NCBI GenBank assembly: GCA_902729315.2
Contig: LR746272.1
Location: forward strand, 11,960,327-12,024,326
Source: Spirodela intermedia
Taxonomy: Eukaryota; Streptophyta; Magnoliopsida; Alismatales; Araceae
Length of the DNA stretch: 64,000 nt
Reading direction: 5' to 3'
Below the pieces are notes generated by a model, which saw nothing but the letters and a program-made list of their open reading frames with translations, did not search any database and was not told the origin of the DNA. Below, in pieces: positions 14,901 to 27,260 of this stretch (position 1 is the stretch's first letter; every line of letters begins with the position of its first letter). The position numbers were made by a program, and so were the translations under genes.

Positions 14901-15361
14901 TGTCTATGCCTTCTTCACGGCCAGAAATTAATGGTGTCTGGCAACACTTCGATTGTTTTATTAATGTATTCATGCAAACCAAGCTCATTATGGCCTTGGA
15001 TTTCTTACAAAATCTCTCGAGAATCCTGGATCACTGTATGATTATGATCTTTGGTTGATCTTCAATCCCCAGTATGGGTATGTTAGCTTCCTTGTGATTA
15101 TGTTACTCCAGTATTTTTCACCAGGATGCCCACCAGTGCATGGACAGTGTTCGGCTCTGGGTTCCTCTCTTTGATTCCTCCCCTGGGTGATGCAGGATGT
15201 GGCAGGGTTTCCTCGGCTCCACTCTCTCCTCCGTTGACCTCATCTGGTTCGCCATCTTCATGTTCGTGCTGGCGCCTCAGAGCATGAGGATGCGCCTTGT
15301 CCGGCACCTTCTCTCCGATCCGACGGGGGCAGCCATGGTACGGATGTATCTCTCCCTGTAG
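8975..15361 (+). CDS. LCYE: Lycopene epsilon-cyclase, plastid carotenoid biosynthesis
   Basis: Eleven exons join in frame: 8975-9295, 10394-10565, 11042-11177, 11257-11367, 11432-11534, 12211-12354, 12438-12545, 14008-14104, 14187-14315, 14457-14589 and 15196-15361, giving 539 residues, the usual length. The ATG at 8975 starts MECFVCGN, like known plant enzymes; residues 1 to about 60 look like a plastid transit peptide. Exon 2 carries the FAD dinucleotide-binding motif VIGCGPAGLSLAAESA (about residues 120-135) and GPDLPFTNNYGVWEDEF. The cyclase motif reads FYEET across exons 6/7, followed by EWSYIPVGGSLPNTEQ, then the C-terminal WPPERKRQRAFFLFGLAL and LLSDPTGAAM. The enzyme adds an epsilon-ionone ring to lycopene, the branch to alpha-carotene and lutein. 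In FLFGLALILELD the residue known to control ring number (His in lettuce, Leu in Arabidopsis) appears to be Leu, predicting one ring per molecule. Introns 1 (1.1 kb) and 7 (1.46 kb) are the longest. Confidence 0.97.
13762..13782. repeat. (TA)n microsatellite in cyclase intron 7
   Basis: A short TA run following a short GT/TA stretch, inside the 12546-14007 intron. The rest of that intron is AT-rich with a CT-rich patch near 13000-13100; I see no transposon ends or protein relics in it. Confidence 0.8.
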
Positions 15362-15555
15362 AGCCCATGTACAGCGGCGTCATACTCTCCTAGAAGCGTC
15401 TCCGTTGCCTTATTCGTGTACATATTCGTCTATGGAATTCCAATGGTGAGATCAGCGACTTCTGAAAACCAGCGCTGGATCACTCCCTCTCTCACTAAAT
15501 AAGATCTCAATTCCGCGTTCATGGCTGTTCCCTCCGATTCTAGAGTTTTTCCAGT

Positions 15556-16527
15556 TCATGCTAAAGAAGGGGAAGGGAGAAGCTCCCTCGTGGCGTCACC
15601 CTCGCTAGGAGGATCCTCGAGGAGGAAGTCCAGATCCGGCCACCTCTTGGTCGAGCAAGCGGCCATCTCCCAGGCCCGCAGGAGACTCCTCGTCGCCAAG
15701 ATCGCCCTAGTGTCCACGTCCAGCGTCGCCCTCGCGAGGAGGCCGCGGACGGCCGCCGCTGCCTTGTCCTGCACCTCGCCGGCGTCGGAAGTCCCCATGA
15801 GGCAGTGCCCCAGTATCCGCAGTGACGGCTGGATGAGCTCCCATGGCAGAGGGATCCTCCCCCCTTCCTTCGCCGCCTCGTCCCTCGCAGAAGTCGGCCC
15901 TGCCCACGCGAGGCAGAACTCGCAGAAGTCGACCTTGGAGCGTGCCGGCATGAGGCAGACCTTTGAGCAGTACATCTCCAGCGCCACCCCGACGATGCGC
16001 GCCCTCTTGGTGGCCCTCACGGCGCCGTGCGGCTCCAGAGTCGGGGAGATGACCCCCACGGCCAGCTCCCCCCCCGTGGCCGCCCCAGCTCCCTCGTGGT
16101 ACACGCTGGGGCGGCACAAGTCCGGCACGGTCACCGTCACCGGCTGGTCGCCCCGCGCGGTCGTCTCGTGCGCGTACAGCGCCAGCAGCACCGCCTCGTA
16201 GCCCGGCAGCGGCCTCCTCGCCGCCGCGCGGGGAAGGTACACGCCGGCGATCGTCGGCACGAACCGGAGCACCGCCAGCTGCAGGGCGGGGTCCATGGAG
16301 TGGAAGGTGTCGTAGAGCCAGCGGCAGACGGTGTCGTCCCCGGCGCCGGAGCTGGGCAGCCGGAGCCGCGCGGATATCTCGTCGCAGAGCTCCGCGTCAT
16401 GGAGGAGGCGGAGGGCGTGGTTCTCGGAGTAGGCGACGGACTCCGGCAGGGGGCGGCCCAGGACGTCAGAAAGAGAGAGGATGGCCTTCTGGGCCCTGGA
16501 GATGGGCGATTCCCACTCGGAGATCAT
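15556..16527 (-). CDS. Hyccin (FAM126-type) family protein, PI4-kinase complex subunit
   Basis: A single uninterrupted minus-strand frame of 323 residues. The frame opens upstream at a TTG, but the first ATG is at 16527 (MISEWESPISRAQKAI), so I start there. The body has a helical repeat-like composition with blocks LPSSGAGDDTVCRWLYDTF, LQLAVLRFVPTIAGVYLPRA and PGYEAVLLALYAHETTAR, which I recognise as the plant hyccin family. In Arabidopsis, HYC proteins join EFR3 and NO POLLEN GERMINATION-type (YPP1/TTC7-like) subunits to hold PI4K-alpha-1 at the plasma membrane. The gene is strikingly GC-rich (about two thirds G+C by eye) next to the AT-rich region on its right. It lies tail to tail with the cyclase, 194 bp apart. 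Its start is only about 70 bp from the duplicated methyltransferase block, so its promoter probably uses duplicated sequence. Being intronless it could be an old retrocopy, though relatives may also lack introns. Confidence 0.8.
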   Translation of the reverse strand: MISEWESPISRAQKAILSLSDVLGRPLPESVAYSENHALRLLHDAELCDEISARLRLPSSGAGDDTVCRWLYDTFHSMDPALQLAVLRFVPTIAGVYLPRAAARRPLPGYEAVLLALYAHETTARGDQPVTVTVPDLCRPSVYHEGAGAATGGELAVGVISPTLEPHGAVRATKRARIVGVALEMYCSKVCLMPARSKVDFCEFCLAWAGPTSARDEAAKEGGRIPLPWELIQPSLRILGHCLMGTSDAGEVQDKAAAAVRGLLARATLDVDTRAILATRSLLRAWEMAACSTKRWPDLDFLLEDPPSEGDATRELLPSPSLA

Positions 16528-17134
16528 GTTTGTCGTCGCCGGCAAGGTACGCTGCGGGGCTCGCCCTCGGTGATCGGACGTCGACAGATGGAGAACGGGG
16601 GAGGAAGAAGAGGGTGTCTCCCCGCGCTTTTGGCGGCGAATGCGACGTCCAGCCCAACGGTCTCTGCTACTGCCACCGCCACCAACCCCGCCTTCACGTC
16701 CGGTCGCCAGATTACCAGATCGTCGGGCCTTTTTTTCACCGGTAATGTTTTCTTAATAATTTTTCAGCTGCCTTTGACTTCAGAACTAAAGACGGCACAA
16801 TCTTCTGGACGGGCCCGACCCACCAGCGCTTTCACGCCGACCGTCAGCGGAACTCCAGCTCGTCGACCTCCTCGAGTTCGCTCGCTTTAAGCGCTTAATT
16901 TCGCTTGTTTATAAAGTGCTGCCAGAAGGGTTTCTGAGGTTTCGTTTCGCGTGATTTCGCAGCGTTGGAGCAGATGCCCATTGCTGTGGAGACCGAGATG
17001 CCCAAGGCCCAGCACTACGAGCTGGCCACCTCTTTCTTCAAGCTGGTGCTCGGAAAGAACCTCAAATACAGGTACTCGACGATAATATCAGGAATGATAT
17101 ATGTATAGTAATGGAGAGAAACAGATAAATGTAT

Positions 17135-17242
<108 letters not shown>

Positions 17243-18666
17243 AGACAAGATGACTTCTTAATGGAAATCATGGAACACAAATGTGTTGGTGGTTTCCTTG
17301 AAAAAGAATCTCATACACCCCATAAGGATACAATTGACTCCCTCAACTGGACTATTTGTTCTTGTGAGATTTAGTCCATAAAGGGGCCATTTTTTACCAA
17401 CCCTTATGCATTTTCGTGAGAACTATTCCATGAATTGACCATTTTTCATAGAGGGGATAGAGTCTCTTATATGGTCCTCAAAACAATAGATACATCACAT
17501 TGACCTTGTCTTTAAGTCACATACTTTTTCATAATCCTTTCAAGAGTATATCTAATGCTTGGTCTTTTGTGGAGTCAAAGGACACTAGGAGCTGCTTTGA
17601 TGCCACCTACTAACAATCAACATGAAAGGTAATCACAACATAGTTTATCAGTGCATGAAGCACTAGGTTTGCAGCTAGGTAAATAGTGTTATGTTATCAC
17701 ATTAGAGGCTCCTTGGTGATCAAAAAGTAAATGTAAGTTTCTATAAGAAATAATACAGTTGAAATAATTTTACCATGACAATTGAAATGACCTTGTCCTT
17801 TTCTTCAGTGCTAAATTGAGTCATTATGACTTATTATTTATGGTTTTTAAAAATCAGGTTACAATCAATGAAGATAAAGTGGCTATTAGCAGATTATAGA
17901 TAAGTGACAAAACTTAGTGTGCACTAGTTAAGGTGTGAATTTGGGAGACTAAAACAACATCTTTTAGTAAACTCTATTCAATACCTTGAGATATCACAAG
18001 ATGCAACTGATCACAATCTAGTAATCAGGTTGTGGCTCATATATGAATTTAAAAACTCAACTATGAAAATTAGTTTTGTACAAGAGATAGTGAAGTACAT
18101 AACAACATTAGATAAAAGAATCTACATAATGTAGAATAGTATTAACAATTGTATACTAATGTTATGGCACTAATGAGTGTAGAGATAAGTTTTGAATCAC
18201 TCATCTTGACTCACTAAAGTTAATCTACAATATATTTAGATTGAGAGATGATCATGCAGCTTAATTCTTAAAAAATAGTGAGCTTTGTCAACTTCATGAA
18301 CTGAAAATTTTGATATTTACTGATATGATGAGAATATCATGCTCCTTATATTTAAGACTAACAAGATTTTATCACATAAATTAGAATGAAAAGTTGTGAG
18401 TTATTTGAATGATGACAGTAAAATGATGAATTTATCTTCAATTGCAAAAGCCAAATTCCTAAAGTCATGAACACAATCATGTAAATCATGTTTTGAATTT
18501 TGAAATGTCTTTATAAATATTTTTGAAGAGGTTAACATGAATAAGAAAATGATGTTGTACAAAGCCTAGTGATTGATCTATAAATATTATTTCATCAAAA
18601 TGAATTTTGAGGAATGTATTAGTTAGATCCATCCAATTGTTTAAATCATTTGTGACTAATGAAAAT

Positions 18667-21000
18667 ACAAAAAGACATTATATAATAATGATCTTAATTA
18701 CTATACTGAAGTTTCAAGAAAATCAACACCTCATTATTCTTATAAACATTTGATCGCAAGTCATGTTTTGTACTAGTCAATAGACTCATCAGTTTTGCAT
18801 GCAACAAAGGTCAAAGATAATTGTAAAATTTAAATGGCCTTTAGGGTTAAGCATACTTAAACCTAAAAGGCACCACCATCATAAAGATATTTTGGTTTTT
18901 CTCTTTCTTTTTTTATGATATAAGAGCCCTAATTTGTCCAGTGAAGTCCCATCTTTGCATCCACACTTGTTTGGTCATACATTGATGATGTGCATCATTG
19001 TTGTTCCACTTCACCTTTTATGAATTGTCATAAGATGTTCAGTGTTGTCATCCTCCTACCTCATATTACTTTGTCCTTTTAGTATTGGTTATTTTCATAT
19101 GAGAAATGTTATTTTGAAATATCATCATTTATCAAAGACGTAGTACTCTACCATCTGAAGATTCATTCAATCATCATAATATTTGTATTTTTTTTTATCA
19201 TTAGTCCTGATCAAGATTTAGAGAGGTTTTATCTAACCTTTGTTCAATCATCTAATCAACTACAAAGTTATTAAATGATCTTTATTAGTGGATCCTAGAC
19301 TTATAGTGGATTAGATGACTGAACAAAGTTTCACCTACAAAGTTCCAAAAAAAAATCATTTTTGGAACTTTTATATCATTAATCTTTATACATGTCATAA
19401 CCAATTGTTCTATCAATTGACAATCAATCCATTATGACATGTGTACAAAAAGACATTATATAATAATGATCTTAATTACTATACTGAAGTTTCAAGAAAA
19501 TCAACACCTCATTATTCTTATAAACATTTGATCGCAAGTCATGTTTTGTACTAGTCAATAGACTCATCAGTTTTGCATGCAACAAAGGTCAAAGATAATT
19601 GTAAAATTTAAATGGCCTTTAGGGTTAAGCATACTTAAACCTAAAAGGCACCACCATCATAAAGATATTTTGGTTTTTCTCTTTCTTTTTTTATGATATA
19701 AGAGCCCTAATTTGTCCAGTGAAGTCCCATCTTTGCATCCACACTTGTTTGGTCATACATTGATGATGTGCATCATTGTTGTTCCACTTCACCTTTTATG
19801 AATTGTCATAAGATGTTCAGTGTTGTCATCCTCCTACCTCATATTACTTTGTCCTTTTAGTATTGGTTATTTTCATATGAGAAATGTTATTTTGAAATAT
19901 CATCATTTATCAAAGACGTAGTACTCTACCATCTGAAGATTCATTCAATCATCATAATATTTGTATTTTTTTTTATCATTAGTCCTGATCAAGATTTAGA
20001 GAGGTTTTATCTAACCTTTGTTCAATCATCTAATCAACTACAAAGTTATTAAATGATCTTTATTAGTGGATCCTAGACTTATAGTGGATTAGATGACTGA
20101 ACAAAGTTTCACCTACAAAGTTCCAAAAAAAAATCATTTTTGGAACTTTTATATCATTAATCTTTATACATGTCATAACCAATTGTTCTATCAATTGACA
20201 ATCAATCCATTATGACATGTGTACAAAAAGACATTATATAATAATGATCTTAATTACTATACTGAAGTTTCAAGAAAATCAACACCTCATTATTCTTATA
20301 AACATTTGATCGCAAGTCATGTTTTGTACTAGTCAATAGACTCATCAGTTTTGCATGCAACAAAGGTCAAAGATAATTGTAAAATTTAAATGGCCTTTAG
20401 GGTTAAGCATACTTAAACCTAAAAGGCACCACCATCATAAAGATATTTTGGTTTTTCTCTTTCTTTTTTTATGATATAAGAGCCCTAATTTGTCCAGTGA
20501 AGTCCCATCTTTGCATCCACACTTGTTTGGTCATACATTGATGATGTGCATCATTGTTGTTCCACTTCACCTTTTATGAATTGTCATAAGATGTTCAGTG
20601 TTGTCATCCTCCTACCTCATATTACTTTGTCCTTTTAGTATTGGTTATTTTCATATGAGAAATGTTATTTTGAAATATCATCATTTATCAAAGACGTAGT
20701 ACTCTACCATCTGAAGATTCATTCAATCATCATAATATTTGTATTTTTTTTTATCATTAGTCCTGATCAAGATTTAGAGAGGTTTTATCTAACCTTTGTT
20801 CAATCATCTAATCAACTACAAAGTTATTAAATGATCTTTATTAGTGGATCCTAGACTTATAGTGGATTAGATGACTGAACAAAGTTTCACCTACAAAGTT
20901 CCAAAAAAAAATCATTTTTGGAACTTTTATATCATTAATCTTTATACATGTCATAACCAATTGTTCTATCAATTGACAATCAATCCATTATGACATGTGT
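18667..21000. repeat. Three head-to-tail copies of a 778-bp unit, apparently identical
   Basis: The string ACAAAAAGACATTATATAAT begins at 18667, 19445 and 20223, a period of exactly 778 bp. Every line I compared between copies (for example 18721-18840, 19501-19620 and 20279-20398) is identical. The third copy ends at about 21000 at GACATGTGTAC. The unit is AT-rich, has no long open frame, and contains two clear inverted repeats. It lies upstream of the copia reverse-transcriptase relic, so the array formed inside the element or its intron host. Identity of the copies contrasts with the heavy decay of everything around it: a very recent amplification, or an assembly artefact. Confidence 0.95.
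19238..19328. repeat. Inverted repeat within the 778-bp unit (copy 1; repeated in copies 2 and 3)
   Basis: CTTTGTTCAATCATCTAATC (19238-19257) faces GATTAGATGACTGAACAAAG (19309-19328). The 20-bp arms differ at one position and enclose a 51-bp loop. A second palindrome follows at about 19390-19442 (ACATGTCATAA against TTATGACATGT), and a smaller GTTCCAAAAA/TTTTTGGAAC hairpin lies near 19340-19367. The same structures recur 778 and 1556 bp downstream. The folding could help explain array formation, but this is inference. Confidence 0.75.
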
Positions 21001-21025
21001 ACATGTACATATACCAAAAAAACTT

Positions 21026-21403
21026 ATTCAATAACTAGTCCTTCTATGTTTCATGATTTGTTAAAGAACACATTTATAACATGATCATGATCTTTTCATC
21101 TCCTTTAGAAAATAAAAGTAACTTTTATGTATATCTTAGTCTAAATTCATATCTTATCATTAATTTCTTTGTACATATGATAGTTATTTGTTCAACTAAC
21201 AATCAATCTTTTATTACTTAGTGTACATATGGTAGACAATTTATTTTGTAATAATTGAAAAGTTCAATTAGTAACTAGTCTTTCTATGTTTGATGATCCA
21301 TTAAAGAAAAATTTACATCACATAATTTTGATATTTTCATTTCTTTTGGAAAGAAAAAGGATTTATGTATTATTCTTTGTCTAATTTTATGTCTTATCAT
21401 CGA
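21026..21403. repeat. Diverged tandem duplication, period about 243 bp
   Basis: Text beginning TTCAATAACTAGTCCTTCTATG near 21026-21160 recurs in diverged form (TTCAATTAGTAACTAGTCTT, then CTATGTTTGATGATCC) near 21271-21403, and both parts end in TCTTATCAT. It lies between the 778-bp array and the copia reverse-transcriptase relic, so it is older than the array. No coding content was recognised. Confidence 0.6.
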
Positions 21404-22534
21404 GCAATTTATTGACACCTTATTAGAGTTTGATATTAGGAGACATGATATTAATTGTTCTCTCTTTGACTAACACTATTAAATCAATTGTGTTATGTTG
21501 ATTGTCTTTGTCAAAGATATAGTTATGACTAGGAGTGACTAGGAATGATTATGATGGTATTTTTACATTTAATATTTTCTTTTGTAGATAATCTACAACT
21601 AAGAATCTAGACAATCTCAAATATTTCTATGGCATAGTGATTGCTTGATCTAAAGAATGAATTCTTATCAACCAAATAAAGTCTATAATTTGATCTTATT
21701 AAAAAAATAGATAGGATAAAGGTGAAACCTATTACTACTCCTATGGACCCTAAGATAAAGTTATCTCTTATCATGAAGTAAAATTATTAGAAGATTTATA
21801 GAGGTGTCAACACTTAATTAAAAAACTAGATTATTTTGCTATCACTTGATCAAACATTTCATTTGCTATCAATAGAGTGAGTCAATTCATGAACTGATTA
21901 TGTAACATACATTTAGGTAACTATTGTGACGATTTTATGATATCTCAAGAGAAACATAGGTCAAGAGTTGTTGTATAAAAGTCATAGATATCTTATAGTC
22001 TAAGGATTTATCAATATTGAATGGTTGGTGATTGTGTAAATAGAAAATCTATAATTGATTATTGTATTTTCTTAAACAAATATTCTCTCTTGAAAAAGTA
22101 AGAAATAATGTGGTCTCAATCTAATGTGTAATTATATTATAGAACATAACATGCATTAAATGTGAACTAATATATATTTAATAAATTTTAAAAGAGTTTC
22201 ATTTTTCTCATTGAAGATGCATAAAACTTTGATGTGGTAAATAAGAAGTCATTATATTAATTTTGATCTCATGTTTCATAAAAGGATAAAACATATTGAA
22301 GTTGACAATCACTTTGTCATTGAGAAGATTAAATCACATTTCATGACTAGAATGAGTGTTAAGTCTAGAGATCAACTTGTGATATTCACAAACACTTAAG
22401 TGTTCATAGAGTGAAATATATTTGTAAATTTTTTTGAAGAAAATGAGATCTATACCTCAACTTGAGGGATAATAAAAAAGTAAATTGACCTAAGATAAAG
22501 GGTCCAAGAAGTTGACATGAAAAAGACATATATG

Positions 22535-22567
<33 letters not shown>

Positions 22568-25230
22568 GATGGAAGAAAAGAAGAATTTTTGATGAAAATC
22601 ATTGATTACAAAAGTATTGAGGTTCTATTTTTAGAGGAATTTTGAGTTCCTATAATAATTAAATGGACAATCTGAAATGAGTTTGGTAAAGCCTCATAAA
22701 GGACATGGGTCTTTTACTAATTGACTTTTGTTTTTGTAACTTTTGTTCCTCCCATGTTGTAAGGATGTCCAAAGCCTAAGCATGCTAGGCATTAGATTTA
22801 TCCCTTCATGGAGCCTCGTGTAGTATGCTAGTCATTAGACATATACCTTTATTCAAGTTCATATGCTGAAGTGTTTTCATCTTTGTACTCTCTAGTTATT
22901 TCTTTCATGTCTTTGTTAAACACTAAAATCATATCTATAAAAGAGAAGAGGGCAGAAGTTTTATACATAGAAGGGTGGGAAGAGTGAGAAAGTGGGCTAC
23001 ACCCATAAACACACATATATATAAATATATATCTACAAAGTTATTTAGATTGTTATTTTTGTGATATATAAAAATATGCATTAAAGTTTTAAATAATTTA
23101 TTTAGTTAGCAAACATTGATGTTACTAAGGTAACATATGCATCTTCATCTTGTTGGGATACTAAATTGCATTACATTATGGAGCGAGTTATGTTTTCTTA
23201 TAATGAGGAACGTTAACCCTTCACTTTGAGATTATAGTCTACTAAAACTTCACAATCATAGTCTAAACAACTAGTTTCTTCAAGAGCTTATGAATATTGT
23301 GAATTACTCTTATATTTTAGAATTTTACAGAAAATGGCATTCTTTTTAGAACCACAAAGTACAAACCTAATTGTTTGCAAATTGTGCATATTAACTAGGG
23401 GAAGTACAATGACATATATCATAAGTGAAAAATGTCACATCAAATTTGTATGACAAAAATCATTTTTCTTTTATAATTTAATTGATAGTTGAAGAGAAGA
23501 TAAACACTCTTGTTTGACAATGTGGTTGTTTGGGTGCATAGTCAAATATTAGTATCTTACATAATCATTTCATTTAATTTTTTCTTGAAAGTAAACTAGT
23601 ATATATGTTCATTAAAAAATATTGAACGAACTACACTTTTTTTGCATAGTTGTTGCTACTTTTTTGACAAGTCAAACACCTTATATGATGTTGAGGATCA
23701 AATGTTGGAGATGTATTGTATGAGAGCACAAATAAATGACGAGCAAAGTATTCTTGATGTTGGATGTGGTTGGGGTTTCATTTTGCTTGATCTAGCAAAG
23801 AAGTATAAGAATTGTAATATCACTGGAATTTGTAATTCTAAAATACAAAAGACTTACATCGAGGAGCATTGTAGGTGAGCTTAGATCAAATTCTATCTTT
23901 TTATACACATTTGTATCATATCTTTGTAACTAATGTTTAATTTTTTGAGTCCCACACATTATATTATTCTATGTGGTAATTAGAAATAGTTTATAGAGAC
24001 TTGTTTGTTCTTATCCAACTTTATCTTAGAAAAACAAAGATGCATATTGAAAAAACTAATGGTTGTGAGTTTCAAGTTTCAAGATCTTGACAATGTCATA
24101 AAATAAGAGAATAGTGAGATCACTAAAGAAGAAAAATCTCCTCTACTTATTTTCTCTTATTTTGATTTCAACTTTGATAGAAGAGAAGCTTATGATGGTC
24201 TATCTCCCATTCTCTATTTATATTTTTGTATTTTTCTACTGATAATTAATTTCTTTTGCTTTTTCTCTACTTCATATCTATACTTGTGATAACAAAAGGT
24301 AATCAGATCTGGGTTTTACATAAGGCAAACTATTTGAGTGATGGCCTGTCTATAAAGTGATGGTTTTGAATATTCTTGATTTTCATAATGTTTAGTTAGA
24401 ACTAAAAAGCATTAGGGTCTATGAATTTATTTCATTACTTTTCATCATATTTAAAATTTTTGAGACACATGTATTATTAAAATTTCCTCTAAATAGGGAG
24501 CTTCAATTATCAAATGTTAGCATTATCATTACAAAGATCAATACATTTGAAATTGAGACATCTTTTGACCGTATCATATGAATAGAAATGTTTGAGGTAT
24601 GTAATGTTCACAAGATTAAACCTTTTTCATAGTTGATTGGTGTTAACATTAAACCCTATCTTTATTTGTGGCATATGAAGAACTAGAACTATTAATCTAG
24701 ATTTCTAGGTGGATGAACGATGATAACCTTCTTTTTGTAGAGTATTTCTGTCACAAAGCATTTGCTTACAATTTTGAGGTACTTTTGATTCCTCATCAAT
24801 AACATCTCAAATTTTCTATTAAACTCTTCACAACCTATCATCTCTCCATCTCATGCACACTTTTCATGATAAGCATATTAACCAACAACACTTTTCATAC
24901 ACATTGTAACAATGCACTTAAGACAAAAATGAAGATGAGTGGATTATGAGATATTTCTTCAAATCTACTTCTATATTTCCAAGTAAGTTAGGGATTTTTA
25001 TGGACTTATCTCCTAAGCATGTTATTATGTACTTTCCAAGTTTTGAGTACATAATTTTCACATCTCATGCTTAAATTCTGAAATTTCCACATTAGCCCTC
25101 CGCTTAGTGGTCCATAAACTTTTTTGAGTATATTTATATGCTTTGTTCTATCGAATGAAGTCATCATGGTCGATCATTGGCTTGTGAATGGGAAACATTA
25201 CACATAGACAAGGTATGTCATTTTGGGGAT

Positions 25231-26947
25231 TGATAAGTCTTCATTATCATGAGTTAATAATTAGTAAATAATATAGTTTTAGCTTTAACTTATGATAAAT
25301 ATACTTATATTTATGTTAAAGTGTGAAAAGTGATTTTTAATTAATTAATATGAATTTTTGGTTAATTATATAATTTTTCAAATTTTTATAGTTTTATTTT
25401 TTAGATAAATAAAAAAATAAATTAAAATAAAAATATAATAAATGGGGGAGACCTATTGACTAGTTGGGCCTACAAATGGGTCATAAGCATAATTAGGGGG
25501 AGCCATGAGCAAGGGCTCGAGCGACTAGGACCGATGAGGGCACATGTACACTACTCTTCTTCCATGTCACTAATAATCAGCTGGCTGTGAGGCAAAGAGT
25601 GGTCATACATGCATAAGAAAGGGACTCATTACTTGAAATGTGATATTATTAAATATTTACTCAAAACTTTGGTACATAAATCATATGAGACCAAATCCGC
25701 ATCACACCTTCTCCTGAAAAACTTTGAAGATTTTAATACCTAAACTATCTCTTCATTATCATAGAGATATACTATGATGATGTCACTTAATAAGGGTATT
25801 ATAGTATTTATTTCAATCTCTCTCATGTATGCGGACAATCAACGCAAGTTTGAATCTTCTCAAAGTCAAAACTTGTATTTTTATATGATTATCATGACTT
25901 CTCTATAAATCACCGATAAAGGATTAAGTCGTCATAATTGTTGAATCATCAGTGAAAATCACGTCAATATAATTTGCACAATATTGTTACTAAAATTGAT
26001 GAACAATTCACGATAAAAGGATTGTAAATCTATCGGGTAAATCATTTTTGATTGATCGATAAATAAGCTATTATCTAGAAGAAGACAATTCATCGGGAGA
26101 TGAGTCACCACTTCCTGAAAGCATACCAAATGCGATGAAGAGCCTTATATTACTACGTGGACCTAAGAATGAAGCTCCTTAACACGCACTCCACCTTTAT
26201 TTAGCTCCTCTCTATTGGGTAATAGTCATCAGAGAGCTGCAAAGTTGTCACTTTTTCACTATGTCAGGTGACAGTCATTAGAGACGATTCAACTACTCAT
26301 TTTATTGATCTCTAGACTTTGCAAAGAGATCTATAGATTGTCCGTATCATCTTTGTTCAAGAAGAACTTTTAAGACAATGGACACTACATGATGATCCTC
26401 TTGAACACTCAAGATTCTAGTGCATCACTGACGCATTGTTGTTGTAACACTGAAAATCTATTTTCTTACTTTCAACTTAATTTTTATTTTGTTTAGTGAT
26501 AATTTGTATGATTTAAATTTACCAAACTATACTTCATTCAATTATAATTTTTGTAGATTTTACTGATCTTAATTTGATCAATTAAATCATCTGTAATTAC
26601 TTACGTAAGAATTGTTGGGCGAAACTCTATTTCCACCCAATTAACATTTGTCAGACACTGATGTCATCTTAATGTCTACACCCTTATTTTCTTTTTTCAT
26701 AAATTTTAAATATATTTCATTTTTATTTATTAATATTAAATTTATAAAAACTCATATTCTTTGAATTTTTTTTGAAAAATTACCTAAATTATATTACTCC
26801 TTGTGATCGATTTATTTTTAGAAGTTTTATTAAATTATAATTGATATATTTATTTAAAAATACTTTTAAATATTTAAAAATTAATATTTTCTAGTTTTAT
26901 AAATTTAAAATTTACGTGATTTACTATACAATGACTAAGTCACATCA
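25231..26947. mobile_element. Probable solo LTR (1717 bp) in pseudogene intron 7
   Basis: The intact gene's intron 7 has TTGGGGGCATAT where the pseudogene is interrupted by 1.7 kb of unrelated AT-rich sequence. The insert starts TGATAAGTC and ends CACATCA, so it has TG..CA ends with a TGAT/ATCA inverted repeat. It is bordered by GGGAT on the left and GAGGC on the right. Both derive from a 5-bp GGGGC target site if C-to-T and G-to-A changes are allowed, as elsewhere in this block. A TATAAA box lies at 25904-25909. No gag or pol relics are present, as expected for a solo LTR. The superfamily cannot be told. Confidence 0.65.
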
Positions 26948-27260
26948 GAGGCATATCTAGGTTGTATCTGAGATGAGAAATGCTCTTAATCTATCATATT
27001 ATGTGGCAATGTGTGTGAGTTTTATGTGATTTTGTGACCCTTATCTTGAAAAGCTTAAAATATACAGTAAGAAGTGGCTCAAAAGAATAAATGAAAATTC
27101 ACCCACCATTAGCCCCATTATGAAGTCTACCTACGGAAAGGTACAAGCCACCAAGTGAATTATTTATTGATGAACATTCTTTATTGCTGTTGTAGAGCTC
27201 TTCAAATACAACAATGGGGAAGAGTGGATGGTGGCCTATTTTCTCTTCAAAAAGAAGTAA

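Noticed and set aside
15521-16201. Second long plus-strand frame opposite hyccin
   Set aside because: Same reason: GC-rich sequence gives long open frames on both strands; the minus-strand frame carries the family motifs.
16027-16890. Long plus-strand open frame opposite the hyccin gene
   Set aside because: Arginine/glycine/proline-rich antisense shadow of a GC-rich gene; no family resemblance.
18667-21000. Reading the 778-bp array as a CRISPR-like or gene-coding array
   Set aside because: Units are adjacent with no spacers, the DNA is plant nuclear, and no long frame exists in the unit.
23642-23878. Open frame with SAM-binding motif as an independent small gene
   Set aside because: It is exon 3 of the pseudogene; acceptor and donor positions and the 225-bp length equal those of exon 3 in the intact copy.
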